DNA from: Leptotrichia sp. oral taxon 215 str. W9775
GTDB taxonomy: Bacteria; Fusobacteriota; Fusobacteriia; Fusobacteriales; Leptotrichiaceae
Assembly: GCF_000469505.1 (NCBI RefSeq)
Contig: NZ_KI272826.1
Location: 79,031 to 143,030 of the forward strand
Length of the DNA stretch: 64,000 nt
Direction of reading: 5' to 3'
The translations under genes and the position numbers were made by a program. This document shows positions 36,003 through 45,433 of the stretch, piece by piece. The notes beneath the pieces are model-generated. The model searched no databases, had not been told where the DNA came from, and was given only the letters and a program-made list of their open reading frames with translations. The first letter of the stretch is position 1. Each line of letters begins with the position of its first letter.

Positions 36003-37877
36003 ATGTCGGAAAAAGTCGGGAAAAAAGGAAATGAAAAAGCAGATTATCCTTTTAAAAGAAATTTTTCTAAAAATGCTAATATAACCAGAATAAAATCTAA
36101 TGTTCAGAATACTGCATTTTACAGTGATGATGAATATTTGAATGAAACGGCAGGTTCGAAATTTATACCTGAAAAAATAGATCCTGCCAATGTAAAAAAT
36201 GAAAATAGAAAGAAAGAGGAAAAAATGTATGTTATTCCTCTTGGGGGAATTGAAGAAATTGGAAAGAATATGACTGCATTTCAGTACAAAGATGAAATTA
36301 TAATTGTAGATGCAGGACTTACATTTCCTGAAGACGAGCATTTGGGAATAGATGTCATAATTCCTGATTTTTCATATCTGGAAAGCAACAGGGACAAAGT
36401 AAAGGCATTACTTTTAACACATGGTCACGAGGATCATATAGGGGCAATACCTTACTTATATCAGAAATTGGGATCAGAAGATATTCCAATGTATGGAGGA
36501 AGGCTGACACTGGAACTTGCAAAGGCAAAATTTGAGAAGAGGGATACAAAACTCCCTAAAGAAAAAATTATAAAGGGAAGAAGCATACTTAAAATTTCAA
36601 AATATTTCACAGTGGAATTTATAAGTGTTACCCACAGTATAGCTGACTGTTATGCAATATGCATAAAAACACCTGCAGGAACAATTCTTCATACGGGAGA
36701 TTTCAAGGTGGATTTAACACCTGTTGATGGTGAAGGATTTGATTTTGGAAGACTTGCACAGCTTGGAGAAGAAGGGGTAGACCTTTTACTTTCAGACAGT
36801 ACGAATGCACAGATACCAGGATTTACACCTTCAGAAAGAACAGTTGGGGAAAGTCTGAAGGATGAATTTTCTAAAGCTCAGGGAAGAATAATACTGGCTG
36901 CATTCGCTTCACATGTACATAGATTGCAGCAGATAATTTATATAGCTGAAAATTATGGAAGAAAAATAGCCATAGATGGAAGAAGTATGGTTAAAATATT
37001 TGAAATATGTTCAAATCTTGGATATTTAAAAATTCCAAAAGGAATAATGGTGGAAATAGATAAGGTTGAAACATTGCCGGCAAATCAGGTGCTAATATTA
37101 TGTACAGGAACGCAGGGGGAACCTCTGGCCGCACTGTCTAGAATAGCGAATGGAAGTCATAAGTATATTTCATTGAGGGAAGGGGATACAGTAGTAATTT
37201 CAGCAACTCCTATTCCTGGAAATGAAAAGGCTGCCTATAAGAATATAAATCAGCTTATGAAAAGACATGCAAATGTTGTTTTTGAAAAGGGAGTTGGAAT
37301 ACACGTTTCAGGTCATGGCTGCCAGGAAGAACAGAAACTGATGCTGAATCTTATAAAGCCTAAATTTTTCATGCCAGTGCATGGGGAATATGTAATGCTT
37401 AAAAAACATAAGGAACTGGCAGAAGCTGTAGGAATTCCTTCAGAAAATATAATACTGGCTGAAAATGGTATGAAGCTGGAACTTACAAAATCAAATTTCA
37501 AAGCTGTAGGAAAAGTTCCAAGCGGAGTGACACTGATAGATGGATTTGGAATAGGGGATATTGGAAATGCAGTATTGAAGGACAGACAGAACCTTGCTGA
37601 TGACGGTATCGTAATAATTTCAATTTCACAGTATAAGACAGGTAAGTTTAGTAAACAGATAGAGCTTGTAACTAGAGGATTTGTGTATAATAAAGATGCA
37701 GAAAGCCTGCTGACAGAAACAAAAGAGCTTATAAGACTTGAACTGGAAAATATGGAAACACAGGATGTAAAGGAAATTGGGAAAATAAAACAGAGATTAA
37801 AATTGAAAATAGGAGAATTCCTGAATAAGAAAACTGACAGGGAACCAATAATTCTACCTATAATAATGGAGGTTTAA
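36003..37877 (+). CDS. rnj: Ribonuclease J
   Basis: Metallo-beta-lactamase/beta-CASP 5'-exo- and endoribonuclease for mRNA decay and rRNA maturation. The 624-residue product has the zinc motif THGHEDH at about residues 139-145, later metal His/Asp in LHTGDFKVD, beta-CASP motifs such as SGHGCQEE and MPVHGEY, and a C-terminal domain. An N-terminal extension of about 70 charged residues precedes the catalytic domain (IPLGGIEEIGKN). GGAGG site. The downstream yhbY gene starts two nt after its stop. Confidence 0.94.
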   Translation: MSEKVGKKGNEKADYPFKRNFSKNANITRIKSNVQNTAFYSDDEYLNETAGSKFIPEKIDPANVKNENRKKEEKMYVIPLGGIEEIGKNMTAFQYKDEIIIVDAGLTFPEDEHLGIDVIIPDFSYLESNRDKVKALLLTHGHEDHIGAIPYLYQKLGSEDIPMYGGRLTLELAKAKFEKRDTKLPKEKIIKGRSILKISKYFTVEFISVTHSIADCYAICIKTPAGTILHTGDFKVDLTPVDGEGFDFGRLAQLGEEGVDLLLSDSTNAQIPGFTPSERTVGESLKDEFSKAQGRIILAAFASHVHRLQQIIYIAENYGRKIAIDGRSMVKIFEICSNLGYLKIPKGIMVEIDKVETLPANQVLILCTGTQGEPLAALSRIANGSHKYISLREGDTVVISATPIPGNEKAAYKNINQLMKRHANVVFEKGVGIHVSGHGCQEEQKLMLNLIKPKFFMPVHGEYVMLKKHKELAEAVGIPSENIILAENGMKLELTKSNFKAVGKVPSGVTLIDGFGIGDIGNAVLKDRQNLADDGIVIISISQYKTGKFSKQIELVTRGFVYNKDAESLLTETKELIRLELENMETQDVKEIGKIKQRLKLKIGEFLNKKTDREPIILPIIMEV

Positions 37878-37878
37878 A

Positions 37879-38217
37879 ATGAATCTTTCGAGTAAAGAAA
37901 GAGCTTTTCTGAAAAAATTGGCACATGATCTTGAGCCTGTTGTGAGAATAGGAAAGGGCGGTATAGATGACGATGTTATTGAAAGTATCGCAAATGTGGT
38001 AAAAAAAAGGGAACTGATAAAAGTGAAAATATTGCAGAATTCCTCAGTGGAACTGGAAAGGGAACTAGGAAATGAAATAGCTGCAAAAACAGATTCAGTA
38101 TATGTGGACAGTATTGGGAAAGTCCTGATATTCTTCAAGGCTGATAATAAAAAAGGAAAAATAACAAAGGAATTTAATGACTTTAAAAGGAAAGGGAAGA
38201 AAGTAGAAAATGAGTAG
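37879..38217 (+). CDS. yhbY: YhbY-type CRM-domain RNA-binding protein
   Basis: A 112-residue protein with one CRM domain (LSSKERAFLKKLAHDLEPVVRIGKGGID...; later VKILQNS), known to bind pre-50S particles. GGAGGTTTAAA precedes the ATG, overlapping the rnj end. The stop overlaps the next gene by 8 nt. Confidence 0.9.
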   Translation: MNLSSKERAFLKKLAHDLEPVVRIGKGGIDDDVIESIANVVKKRELIKVKILQNSSVELERELGNEIAAKTDSVYVDSIGKVLIFFKADNKKGKITKEFNDFKRKGKKVENE

Positions 38218-38671
38218 TGGGATATTGTTTGGGAACAGGCTGCTGGATGTAGCTGCAATTTCCTGTTTTGCCGCACAGTTTTATAAAGTATTTTCACCTC
38301 TTCTAAAAAAGGAAAAAATACAGTGGATAAGACTGTTTCAGACTGGCGGAATGCCAAGTTCCCATGCATCAACGGTTGTTTCTCTTGCTACAGGAGTGTA
38401 CATTCTTAAGGGAGCAGCTTCAATAGAATTTGCAATTTCAATGGTGTTCATGGGAATAGTTCTGTATGATGCCACTGGTATAAGAAGACAGGCTGGAAAA
38501 CACGCAAAAGCTTTGAATACTCTTGTAGATAATATAGAAAAGAGGGAAGGTATAGAAATAATAAGTGAGGAATTCAAGGAATTTCTTGGTCATACACCTT
38601 TCGAAGTTTTTATAGGAAGTATTCTTGGAATAGTTTTAGGATTTTTATTTAAAGGGTACATTTTAGGATAA
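38210..38671 (+). CDS. Divergent PAP2 family protein (DUF212)
   Basis: A 153-residue membrane protein with about four helices. The conserved blocks are FQTGGMPSSHAS (phosphatase-like core), LYDATGIRRQAGKHA and LGHTPFEVFIGSILGI. The family resembles acid phosphatases of lipid phosphates, but activity is unproven. It overlaps yhbY by 8 nt. Confidence 0.88.
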   Translation: MSSGILFGNRLLDVAAISCFAAQFYKVFSPLLKKEKIQWIRLFQTGGMPSSHASTVVSLATGVYILKGAASIEFAISMVFMGIVLYDATGIRRQAGKHAKALNTLVDNIEKREGIEIISEEFKEFLGHTPFEVFIGSILGIVLGFLFKGYILG

Positions 38672-38755
38672 AGTGTATAAGTATTGGTTTAAATAATAAA
38701 AAATAAATGAAAAAATAAGAAAAGTATTTTATTATTTAGGAGTTAGTAAAAAGGC

Positions 38756-39505
38756 ATGAAAAAAAGACTTGATTTAATTCTTGTGGAGCGAGGACTGTTT
38801 GATACGAGGGAGAAGGCTAAAAGGGAAATTATGGCTGGAAATGTAATTGTAAACGAACAGGCAGTAACAAAAGCAGGAACGAATTTTAAAGACACTGATG
38901 AACTGTCAATAAGAATAAAAGATAGATTGAAATATGTGAGCCGAGGTGGATTAAAGCTGGAAAAGGCAATAAAAATATGGAATCTTGATTTTAAGGATAA
39001 AATAATACTGGATATAGGGGCATCTACAGGAGGTTTTACAGACTGTGCATTGCAGAATGGAGCCAAGAGAGTTTATGGTGTGGATGTTGGAACAAATCAG
39101 CTTGACTGGAGGCTGAAAAACGATGAAAGAGTAGTTTCCATAGAAGAAACTCATATAAAGGATCTGACGCCTGAAGATGTGGAAAACAGTAAGGTTGATT
39201 TTATAGTTATTGATGTTTCATTTATTTCGCTGACAAAAGTTATTCCTTATCTTGAAAAGTTCCTTAATGAAAATGGGCAGGTTGTAATGCTCATAAAACC
39301 CCAGTTTGAAGTTGGAAGGGAAAAGATTGGGAAAAATGGTGTAGTCATTGACGAAAACTACCATGATGAAGCAATAAAAAAAATAATTGCATTTTCAGAG
39401 AAAAGTGGCTATGAACTGGTGGGAGTGGAGGATTCTCCCATAAAAGGAACTAAAGGGAACAAGGAATTTCTGATACTGATTAATTTTAATAAGCAAAATA
39501 AATAG
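38756..39505 (+). CDS. tlyA: TlyA-family rRNA 2'-O-methyltransferase
   Basis: A 249-residue protein with an N-terminal S4 RNA-binding domain (RLDLILVERGLFDTREKAKR, VSRGGLKLEKA) and an FtsJ-type Rossmann methyltransferase with AdoMet loop DIGASTGGFTDCALQNG near residue 83 and VIDVSFISL. The family methylates ribose in 16S/23S rRNA; it is often misnamed hemolysin. The ctpA gene begins 8 nt later. Confidence 0.92.
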   Translation: MKKRLDLILVERGLFDTREKAKREIMAGNVIVNEQAVTKAGTNFKDTDELSIRIKDRLKYVSRGGLKLEKAIKIWNLDFKDKIILDIGASTGGFTDCALQNGAKRVYGVDVGTNQLDWRLKNDERVVSIEETHIKDLTPEDVENSKVDFIVIDVSFISLTKVIPYLEKFLNENGQVVMLIKPQFEVGREKIGKNGVVIDENYHDEAIKKIIAFSEKSGYELVGVEDSPIKGTKGNKEFLILINFNKQNK

Positions 39506-39513
39506 GAGGAAAA

Positions 39514-40824
39514 ATGAAAAAAAATAAGTTACTTCGTGCAATTTTTGGACTTATACTGGTAAGTGTACCTTTGTTTTGTGCTACAACTATAATAAAAACT
39601 GCCAGAAATGACAAAAATGAAAGTGCAGGATATACAAAAGATACGACAGAGCTAAATAGAATAGTGGATGTCATTAACATAATTGAGAACAGATTTGTAG
39701 GTAAGGAGGAAACTCCAAGCAAGGAAGAACTTTATAAAGGAGCTGTTGCAGGAGTTATAAATAAATTAAATGATCCTTATTCAGAATATCTGTCAAAGGA
39801 AGATCTTGAGCATTTTGCTGAAGATATGGACGGAGAATATGTAGGAGTAGGAATGACTATAAATAAGAAAAAAGGGGAAGCACTGGAAGTTGTTTCACCA
39901 TTTATAGGAAGTCCTGCGGAAAAAGTTGGAATAAAAATTGGAGACAGAATAACAAAAGTCGATGATAAGGATATACTTCCACTGACAGCTGCAGATACTG
40001 TAAAACTGTTAAAAGGGAAAGAAGGAACAAAAGTAAATGTTGAAATTGTCAGAAGTGGAAAAAAAGAACCATTGAAATTTACTATGACAAGGGCAAAAAT
40101 AAAGCTGGAAATGGTTGAAAGCAAAATGCTTGATAACAATATAGGATATGTGAGCCTTTTAAGATTTGGAAATCATGTCGGAGAAGAAGTACAGAAGGCT
40201 ATAAAAGATTTACAGGCTAAAGGAATGAAAGGGTTAATCCTTGACCTGAGACTTAATCCAGGAGGTTCATTGCAGGAAGCGCAGGATATATCATCTCTTC
40301 TTGTAAAGGAAAACTTGATCGTTTCCCTAAAATATAAAAACGGACAGGAAAGAAAATATAACAGAACATTAAGCAATATGGGAGATTTTCCATTGGTAGT
40401 ACTTATAAATAAAGGAAGTGCTTCAGCTTCAGAAATCGTTACAGGAGCTATAAAGGATTATAAAAGAGGTACAATTATAGGAGAAAAAACATTTGGAAAA
40501 GGAATAGTGCAGCAGGTAATACCTCTGAAAACAAATGATGCAATAAAACTGACAATAGCACAGTACTTTACACCAAAAGGTAACTATATACATGAAAAAG
40601 GTATTGAACCTGATATAAAGGTTGAAATGGAAGAACTTCTGGCATTGAAGGGATATGCAAATGATTCTGCAGAAGCAAGAAAAAACAGGGAAAAGGAAAT
40701 AGAGGAAATACTTGTTAAGGATAAGGGTGCAGAAGAAGCAAAAAAAATAATTGCAGCAGGAGATGTACAGTTAAAAAGAGCAATTGAAGAAATGAATAAA
40801 AAACTGAAAACTGTAAAAAAATAG
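39514..40824 (+). CDS. ctpA: C-terminal processing protease (S41 family)
   Basis: A 436-residue exported serine protease. An N-terminal signal/anchor helix (about residues 8-27) leads to a PDZ domain (about 100-185, including YVGVGMTI and VVSPFIGSPAEKVGIKIGDRI) and the S41 core. The catalytic Ser is S304 in GSASASEI, with the general-base Lys K329 in GEKTFGKG, 25 residues apart as in E. coli Prc (S452/K477). It should act in the periplasm on tails of envelope proteins. GGAGG site; rsmI follows after 8 nt. Confidence 0.94.
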   Translation: MKKNKLLRAIFGLILVSVPLFCATTIIKTARNDKNESAGYTKDTTELNRIVDVINIIENRFVGKEETPSKEELYKGAVAGVINKLNDPYSEYLSKEDLEHFAEDMDGEYVGVGMTINKKKGEALEVVSPFIGSPAEKVGIKIGDRITKVDDKDILPLTAADTVKLLKGKEGTKVNVEIVRSGKKEPLKFTMTRAKIKLEMVESKMLDNNIGYVSLLRFGNHVGEEVQKAIKDLQAKGMKGLILDLRLNPGGSLQEAQDISSLLVKENLIVSLKYKNGQERKYNRTLSNMGDFPLVVLINKGSASASEIVTGAIKDYKRGTIIGEKTFGKGIVQQVIPLKTNDAIKLTIAQYFTPKGNYIHEKGIEPDIKVEMEELLALKGYANDSAEARKNREKEIEEILVKDKGAEEAKKIIAAGDVQLKRAIEEMNKKLKTVKK

Positions 40825-40832
40825 GAGAAGTC

Positions 40833-41537
40833 ATGTTTTATGTAGTTGGTACACCGATAGGAAATCTGGAGGATATAACTTTCAGGGCTATCAGAATTTT
40901 AAAGGAAGTAGATTATATATTTGCTGAGGATACAAGGGTAACAAAAAGGCTGCTTGATCACTATGAAATTGAAAAGAGGGTGTATCAGTATCATGAGCAT
41001 AATAAATTACATCAGATAGAGAATATATTGAGTCTGCTGGAAGATGATAAAAATATAGCACTGGTAACAGATGCAGGAACTCCCTGTATTTCAGATCCGG
41101 GATTTGAACTGGTAAATGAAATACTGAAAAGGGATATTAAAGTAGCTGGTATTCCAGGGGCTTCCTCCATTGTTACAGGAGCAAGCATTTCAGGACTTGA
41201 TATGAGAAGAATGGCATATGAAGGCTTTCTTCCAAAAAAGAAAGGGAGACAGACACTGTTTAATAAACTTCAGTCTGAAGAAAGAACTATAGTCATTCTG
41301 GAGTCTCCTAACAGAATTTTAAAAACATTGAAGGATATAAGGGAATATCTCGGAGAAAGATACGTTGTCATAACTAGGGAACTGACTAAAATATATGAAG
41401 AAATAATAAGAGGAGATGTTTCTGAAATAATTGAAAAGCTCGAGAAAAAGCCTATAAAAGGTGAAATAGTTTTATTTATAAGGGCAAAAGATGATGACGG
41501 AATATATTTTAAAAATAAAAAGGGAGAAATAGAATGA
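40833..41537 (+). CDS. rsmI: 16S rRNA (cytidine-1402-2'-O)-methyltransferase
   Basis: A 234-residue tetrapyrrole-methylase-type enzyme. It begins MFYVVGTPIGNLEDITFRAI and has AEDTRVTKRLLDHY, LVTDAGTPCISDPG and GFLPKKKGRQ. It is shorter than the usual 270-290 residues because the C-terminal helical domain is missing; the core is complete. Its last four bases overlap rbgA (ATGA). Confidence 0.94.
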   Translation: MFYVVGTPIGNLEDITFRAIRILKEVDYIFAEDTRVTKRLLDHYEIEKRVYQYHEHNKLHQIENILSLLEDDKNIALVTDAGTPCISDPGFELVNEILKRDIKVAGIPGASSIVTGASISGLDMRRMAYEGFLPKKKGRQTLFNKLQSEERTIVILESPNRILKTLKDIREYLGERYVVITRELTKIYEEIIRGDVSEIIEKLEKKPIKGEIVLFIRAKDDDGIYFKNKKGEIE

Positions 41538-42412
41538 ATATAAACTGGTATCCCGGCCATATGAAAAAAACAAAGGAACTGATAACTGAAAATTTAAAAA
41601 TAATAGACCTGGTAATAGAAATACTGGATGCCAGAATACCCTTTTCAAGTAAAAATCCTGATATTTCAAAGCTGGCTAAGAACAAGCAGAAAATAACAGT
41701 TTTAAATAAAGTGGATTTGGTAGACAGCAAAGAGCTGAAAAAGTGGCAGGACTATTTTCTTGAAAATAATATTTCAGATTATTTTGTTGCCTTGAGTGTT
41801 GAAAAAGGAACAAATTTTAATGAATTAAGAAAAATAACTGATAAAATATACGCCGATAAGCTGGAGAAAATGAAGAAGAAAGGCTTAAGGAAAACAGAAG
41901 TAAGGGCAATGATAGTTGGAATTCCAAATGTTGGAAAATCCAAGTTTATAAATAAGTTTGTAAACAAGAATAAAGCCAGAGTTGGAAATACACCAGGGTT
42001 TACAAAAGGGAAACAATGGATAAAAATAGATGACAAACTGGAACTGCTCGATACTCCGGGAGTATTATGGCCAAAATTTGAAGATGACTATGTGGCATAT
42101 AATCTTGCTATAACAGGCTCTATAAAGGATAATGTCCTGCCTCTTGAAGAAGTGGCGGTAAAATTCCTTGAAAAGTTGAAAAGTCTGGATAAAATTGAAG
42201 AAATTATTAGGGCATATAATCTGGAAGACTTTACAACTAAAGAAGAAATATACAATATGGAAAATCATAAAATTCTGGAAATTCTGGAAAAAAGACTTGG
42301 AGTTTCAAAAAATGATGAACATAACTATGAAGTGATTTCCAGAAGAATTTTAAAAGATTACAGAATTGGGAAAATAGGAAAATTTTTTCTGGAATTTCCT
42401 GAAACCGAGTAA
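41534..42412 (+). CDS. rbgA: Ribosome biogenesis GTPase RbgA (YlqF)
   Basis: A 292-residue circularly permuted GTPase for late 50S assembly. The motifs occur in permuted order: G4 NKVD near residue 58, then G1 GIPNVGKSKF at about 134-143, and G3 DTPGVLWP near 178-185. It begins with the family-typical NWYPGHMKKT. Four-nt overlap with rsmI. Confidence 0.95.
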   Translation: MNINWYPGHMKKTKELITENLKIIDLVIEILDARIPFSSKNPDISKLAKNKQKITVLNKVDLVDSKELKKWQDYFLENNISDYFVALSVEKGTNFNELRKITDKIYADKLEKMKKKGLRKTEVRAMIVGIPNVGKSKFINKFVNKNKARVGNTPGFTKGKQWIKIDDKLELLDTPGVLWPKFEDDYVAYNLAITGSIKDNVLPLEEVAVKFLEKLKSLDKIEEIIRAYNLEDFTTKEEIYNMENHKILEILEKRLGVSKNDEHNYEVISRRILKDYRIGKIGKFFLEFPETE

Positions 42413-42431
42413 AATAAATAGGGCTGTCTAA

Positions 42432-42463
42432 TTAAGAAGACATGAGGAGCTTCTGTTTATGGC
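42432..42463 (+). other. Hairpin upstream of the glycosyltransferase pair
   Basis: ATGAGGAGCT (42432-42441) pairs with AGCTCTTCAT (42454-42463), 10 bp with one G-T pair and a 12-nt loop, ending 27 nt before the next start. A GTCT/AGAC pair lies just upstream. Only a weak T-run follows, so it is either a poor terminator of the rbgA operon or a leader element. Confidence 0.45.
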
Positions 42464-42490
42464 AGCTCTTCATTTAAAAGGAGAAAAAGA

Positions 42491-43747
42491 ATGAGAGTTG
42501 GAATATTTACAGATACTTATAGACCGCAGGTAAATGGGGTTGTCAGTTCTATAAGTACACTTGAAAGGGAATTGCGTAAAAAAGGTCATAAAGTCTATAT
42601 TATAACTACGACTGATCCTGATGCTCCTGCAGTGGAACCTAATGTGCTGAGAATACCAAGCATGGAGTTTAAGCCTTTACCCCAGTATAGATTAGGACTT
42701 CTTTATTCACCAAAAATAATAAAAAAAATAAAGAAGCTTAATCTTGATATAATACATTCACAGACAGAATGGGGAGTTGGAACATTTGCCAGATTTGCCG
42801 CAGTAAATCTTGAAATTCCTCTGGTTCATACATACCATACACTTTATGAATATTATACACATTATATTACAAAAGGGCATTTTACAGTACCTGCCAAAAA
42901 AATTGCGGCAGGAATAAGTAAATTTTACTGTGAAAAATGTGATGCACTGATAGTTCCTACGAGAAAAGTTGAAGATATACTATACTCCTACGATGTTGAT
43001 AAAGTGATGAACATAATTCCTACAGGACTTGATTTGGACAGATTTTACCGTGAAAACTATACAGATGAAGAAATAAACTTCATGAGGGAAAGTTTTGGAG
43101 TGGAAGATGATGAGTTCTTATGTGTATATATTGGAAGAATAGCACAGGAAAAAAGTATAGATGTACTTATTGATATGTTTTCAAAAATTGAAGATAAAAA
43201 ATTTAAGTTTATGATAGTTGGAAGAGGGCCTGTAACAGATGATTTAAAAAAACAGGCAGAAAATCTTGGAATAGCTGACAGAGTTATATTTGCAGGGGAA
43301 GTTCCTCATGATAAAGTAGCTATTTACTATCAGATGGGAGATGTATTCCTAAATGCCAGTGTTTCTGAGACACAGGGGCTTACCTTTGTAGAAGCGATGG
43401 CAGCTGAAACACCAGTGAATGCCAGATTTGACTTAAATCTTGAAGATCTTCTGGTAAAGAATGAAGCGGGGCTCGTTTATCGTAATGAAGAAGAATTTGT
43501 AAATAATATAATGCTTTTGAAAAATGATAAAGAATTTAGGGACAAAATAGTTGAAAATGCCTTTAATGTTTCTCAGGACTACACTGCAGAAAAATTTGGG
43601 GAAAGAGTGGAGGCAGTCTATAAAAAAACAATAGAGGAGTATGATGTAAATGAAAGTTTTACTATTTTCAGAGGGGAAAAATACATTCAGCAGATCAGGC
43701 GTTGGGCAAGCATTAAATCATCAGGTAGAAGCCCTTGGAGCAAATAA
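42491..43747 (+). CDS. Glycosyltransferase family 4, LafA-like (diacylglycerol glucosyltransferase)
   Basis: A 418-residue GT-B enzyme. It begins MRVGIFTDTYRPQVNGVVSSI, then has VHTYHTLYEYYTHYI, VYIGRIAQEKSIDVLI, and the acidic EX7E-like sugar-nucleotide site SETQGLTFVEAMA. These blocks closely follow streptococcal LafA, which adds glucose to diacylglycerol. The last about 30 residues (from NESFTIFRGEK on) run 98 nt into the next gene in another frame and look non-native. An A7 tract at 43622-43628 sits just before: with six A the protein would stop at a TAG nearby, right ahead of the next ribosome binding site. The real product is probably about 380 residues. Confidence 0.85.
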   Translation: MRVGIFTDTYRPQVNGVVSSISTLERELRKKGHKVYIITTTDPDAPAVEPNVLRIPSMEFKPLPQYRLGLLYSPKIIKKIKKLNLDIIHSQTEWGVGTFARFAAVNLEIPLVHTYHTLYEYYTHYITKGHFTVPAKKIAAGISKFYCEKCDALIVPTRKVEDILYSYDVDKVMNIIPTGLDLDRFYRENYTDEEINFMRESFGVEDDEFLCVYIGRIAQEKSIDVLIDMFSKIEDKKFKFMIVGRGPVTDDLKKQAENLGIADRVIFAGEVPHDKVAIYYQMGDVFLNASVSETQGLTFVEAMAAETPVNARFDLNLEDLLVKNEAGLVYRNEEEFVNNIMLLKNDKEFRDKIVENAFNVSQDYTAEKFGERVEAVYKKTIEEYDVNESFTIFRGEKYIQQIRRWASIKSSGRSPWSK

Positions 43748-44672
43748 TGTTGATTTTACCCTTGAACCTGAAGACGACTATGATTTAGTGCATATAAATA
43801 CAATTGGACTCAAGTCATGGCAAGTTTTAAAAAATGCAAAAAAGAAAGGTAAACCTGTTATTTATCACACACATACAACATATGAGGATTTTAAGGGAAG
43901 TGTAAAGTTCAGTAACCAGCTGGCACCATTAATAAAATTCTGGGCTAAGAAACTTTATAACAGTGCTGATTACCTTATATCTCCCACAGAGTACACTAAA
44001 AATCTCATAAAGGAAAAATATTTAACATCTCCAAAAGAAATAAGGGTCATTTCAAATGGAGTAGATACTCAGAATTTTTCCAAAAGGGAAGAGCTTGAAA
44101 AAAGATTCAGGGAAGAGTATAAAATTGATAAGTCATTTATTATAACGGCAGGTCTGCCATTTGAAAGAAAAGGTATTATGGATTTTGTAAAAATAGTGAA
44201 AAAATGTAAGGACTATCAGTTTTTCTGGTTTGGTTCCTCCAGCATAAAACCTATGCTTCCTAAAAAAATACAGAATATAATTGAAAATCCCCCTAAAAAT
44301 TTGATTTTTCCAGGATTTGTAGATAAGGAAATATTGATAGGGGCATTTAGTGGAGCAAAAGCTTTTCTTTTTATGACTTATGAAGAAAATGAAGGAATTG
44401 TAGTACTTGAAGCACTTTCATCGAAACTGCCTGTTGTTGTGAGAGATATTCCTGTGTATGAAAACTGGCTGGAGGATGGAAAAAATTGTTTCAAGGCCAG
44501 AAATAACGAAGAATTTTATGAAAAAATAGTAAATATCGCAGAAGATAAAGTTGAAAATTTAAATGAAATAGTAGAAAATGCCTATAAATTAGCTGAAGAA
44601 AGAGATCTTAAAAATATAGGAAAAAAATATAGGGATTACTATGAATATATATTAAATAATGCAAAAAAATAG
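43650..44672 (+). CDS. Glycosyltransferase family 4, LafB/CpoA-like
   Basis: A 340-residue GT-B enzyme beginning MKVLLFSEGKNTFSRSGVGQALNHQ, with DDYDLVHINTIGLKSW, YHTHTTYEDFKGSVKFSNQLAP and the donor-site TYEENEGIVVLEALSSKLPVV. The opening blocks match LafB/CpoA of streptococci, which adds galactose to glucosyl-diacylglycerol. AGAGGAG precedes the ATG at 43650. Together with the upstream gene it could make a diglycosyl-diacylglycerol, with UDP-galactose from GalE. Sugar specificity is inference. Confidence 0.87.
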   Translation: MKVLLFSEGKNTFSRSGVGQALNHQVEALGANNVDFTLEPEDDYDLVHINTIGLKSWQVLKNAKKKGKPVIYHTHTTYEDFKGSVKFSNQLAPLIKFWAKKLYNSADYLISPTEYTKNLIKEKYLTSPKEIRVISNGVDTQNFSKREELEKRFREEYKIDKSFIITAGLPFERKGIMDFVKIVKKCKDYQFFWFGSSSIKPMLPKKIQNIIENPPKNLIFPGFVDKEILIGAFSGAKAFLFMTYEENEGIVVLEALSSKLPVVVRDIPVYENWLEDGKNCFKARNNEEFYEKIVNIAEDKVENLNEIVENAYKLAEERDLKNIGKKYRDYYEYILNNAKK

Positions 44673-44679
44673 AATTAGG

Positions 44680-44724
44680 GACATGAACCATGAAATTTAG
44701 AAATTTAAGGTCATGTCTTTTTTT
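44680..44724 (+). terminator. Terminator of the glycosyltransferase pair
   Basis: GACATGA (44680-44686) pairs with TCATGTC (44711-44717), with an inner AAATTT/AAATTT pairing, followed by seven T. Confidence 0.85.
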
Positions 44725-44791
44725 ATTTCTGGAAAAATTACATAAATTGAAAAATTATCTGATATATTTATGGAAATATTTTAATTATTAG

Positions 44792-45358
44792 AACAAAACT
44801 AAAGATACTAAACTATTAAAATCAGATGCAGACTATAAATTTTATGTGGGACAGAGATTATCATCCTTTTTTGGAAATATTGGAATGGGTGGAACATATG
44901 GCGAGATGGAATTATCCCTTAATGGAGTGAAGGGAAGTGTAAGAAATGGTTATTCTATTTTGACGGCATTAAAATCAAGCAGTACTTTAGGGTATGGATT
45001 TCAATGGAGCAATACTTTTGAAAATGAATATATGGATTATAATAACTATAAGGGAGCAATTAGAAGCAAGGTGGAAAGCCTGTTCCGTTGGACATATGAA
45101 CTGAGAAGAAACTGGGCATTTTCTCCTGAAATTAGTGTTAAAGCAGAAAAATATTTTTCAATCAATGAAAAAAATTATACTTTTGAGGCTGTTGTTGCCC
45201 CTTATATTATGTATTCCCAAAATGTTACAGATAAATTCAGAGTTTATGCTAAAGCGGTGCCTGCATATAGAGTTGATAAAAGTAGATATGGAGAAGCTTC
45301 AGAAAGCAGATCTAAGTTTGCAGGATATGCTAAGTTAGGGGTAGAATATATTTTCTAA
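44792..45358 (+). pseudogene. Truncated outer-membrane beta-barrel gene
   Basis: The frame is open from 44792, after a TAG, with no ATG; the first alternative start is GTG at 44846 without a ribosome binding site. The product shows alternating aromatic/polar strands (SDADYKFYVGQRLSSFFG, TLGYGFQWSNTFENEY, KLGVEYIF) and ends in Phe, the outer-membrane barrel signature. There is no signal peptide, so it could not be exported. It is most likely the 3' part of a porin or autotransporter-like gene whose 5' end has been lost. Confidence 0.7.
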
Positions 45359-45433
45359 GGCTTTTAAGATAAAGGACAAAGCAGTCTGTGATAAAATTTT
45401 CAGGCTATATGATAATTATTGAAAGGATTTAAT

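Noticed and set aside
38756..39505. Hemolysin label for tlyA
   Set aside because: The S4 + FtsJ architecture is that of an rRNA methyltransferase; lytic activity is not supported by the sequence.
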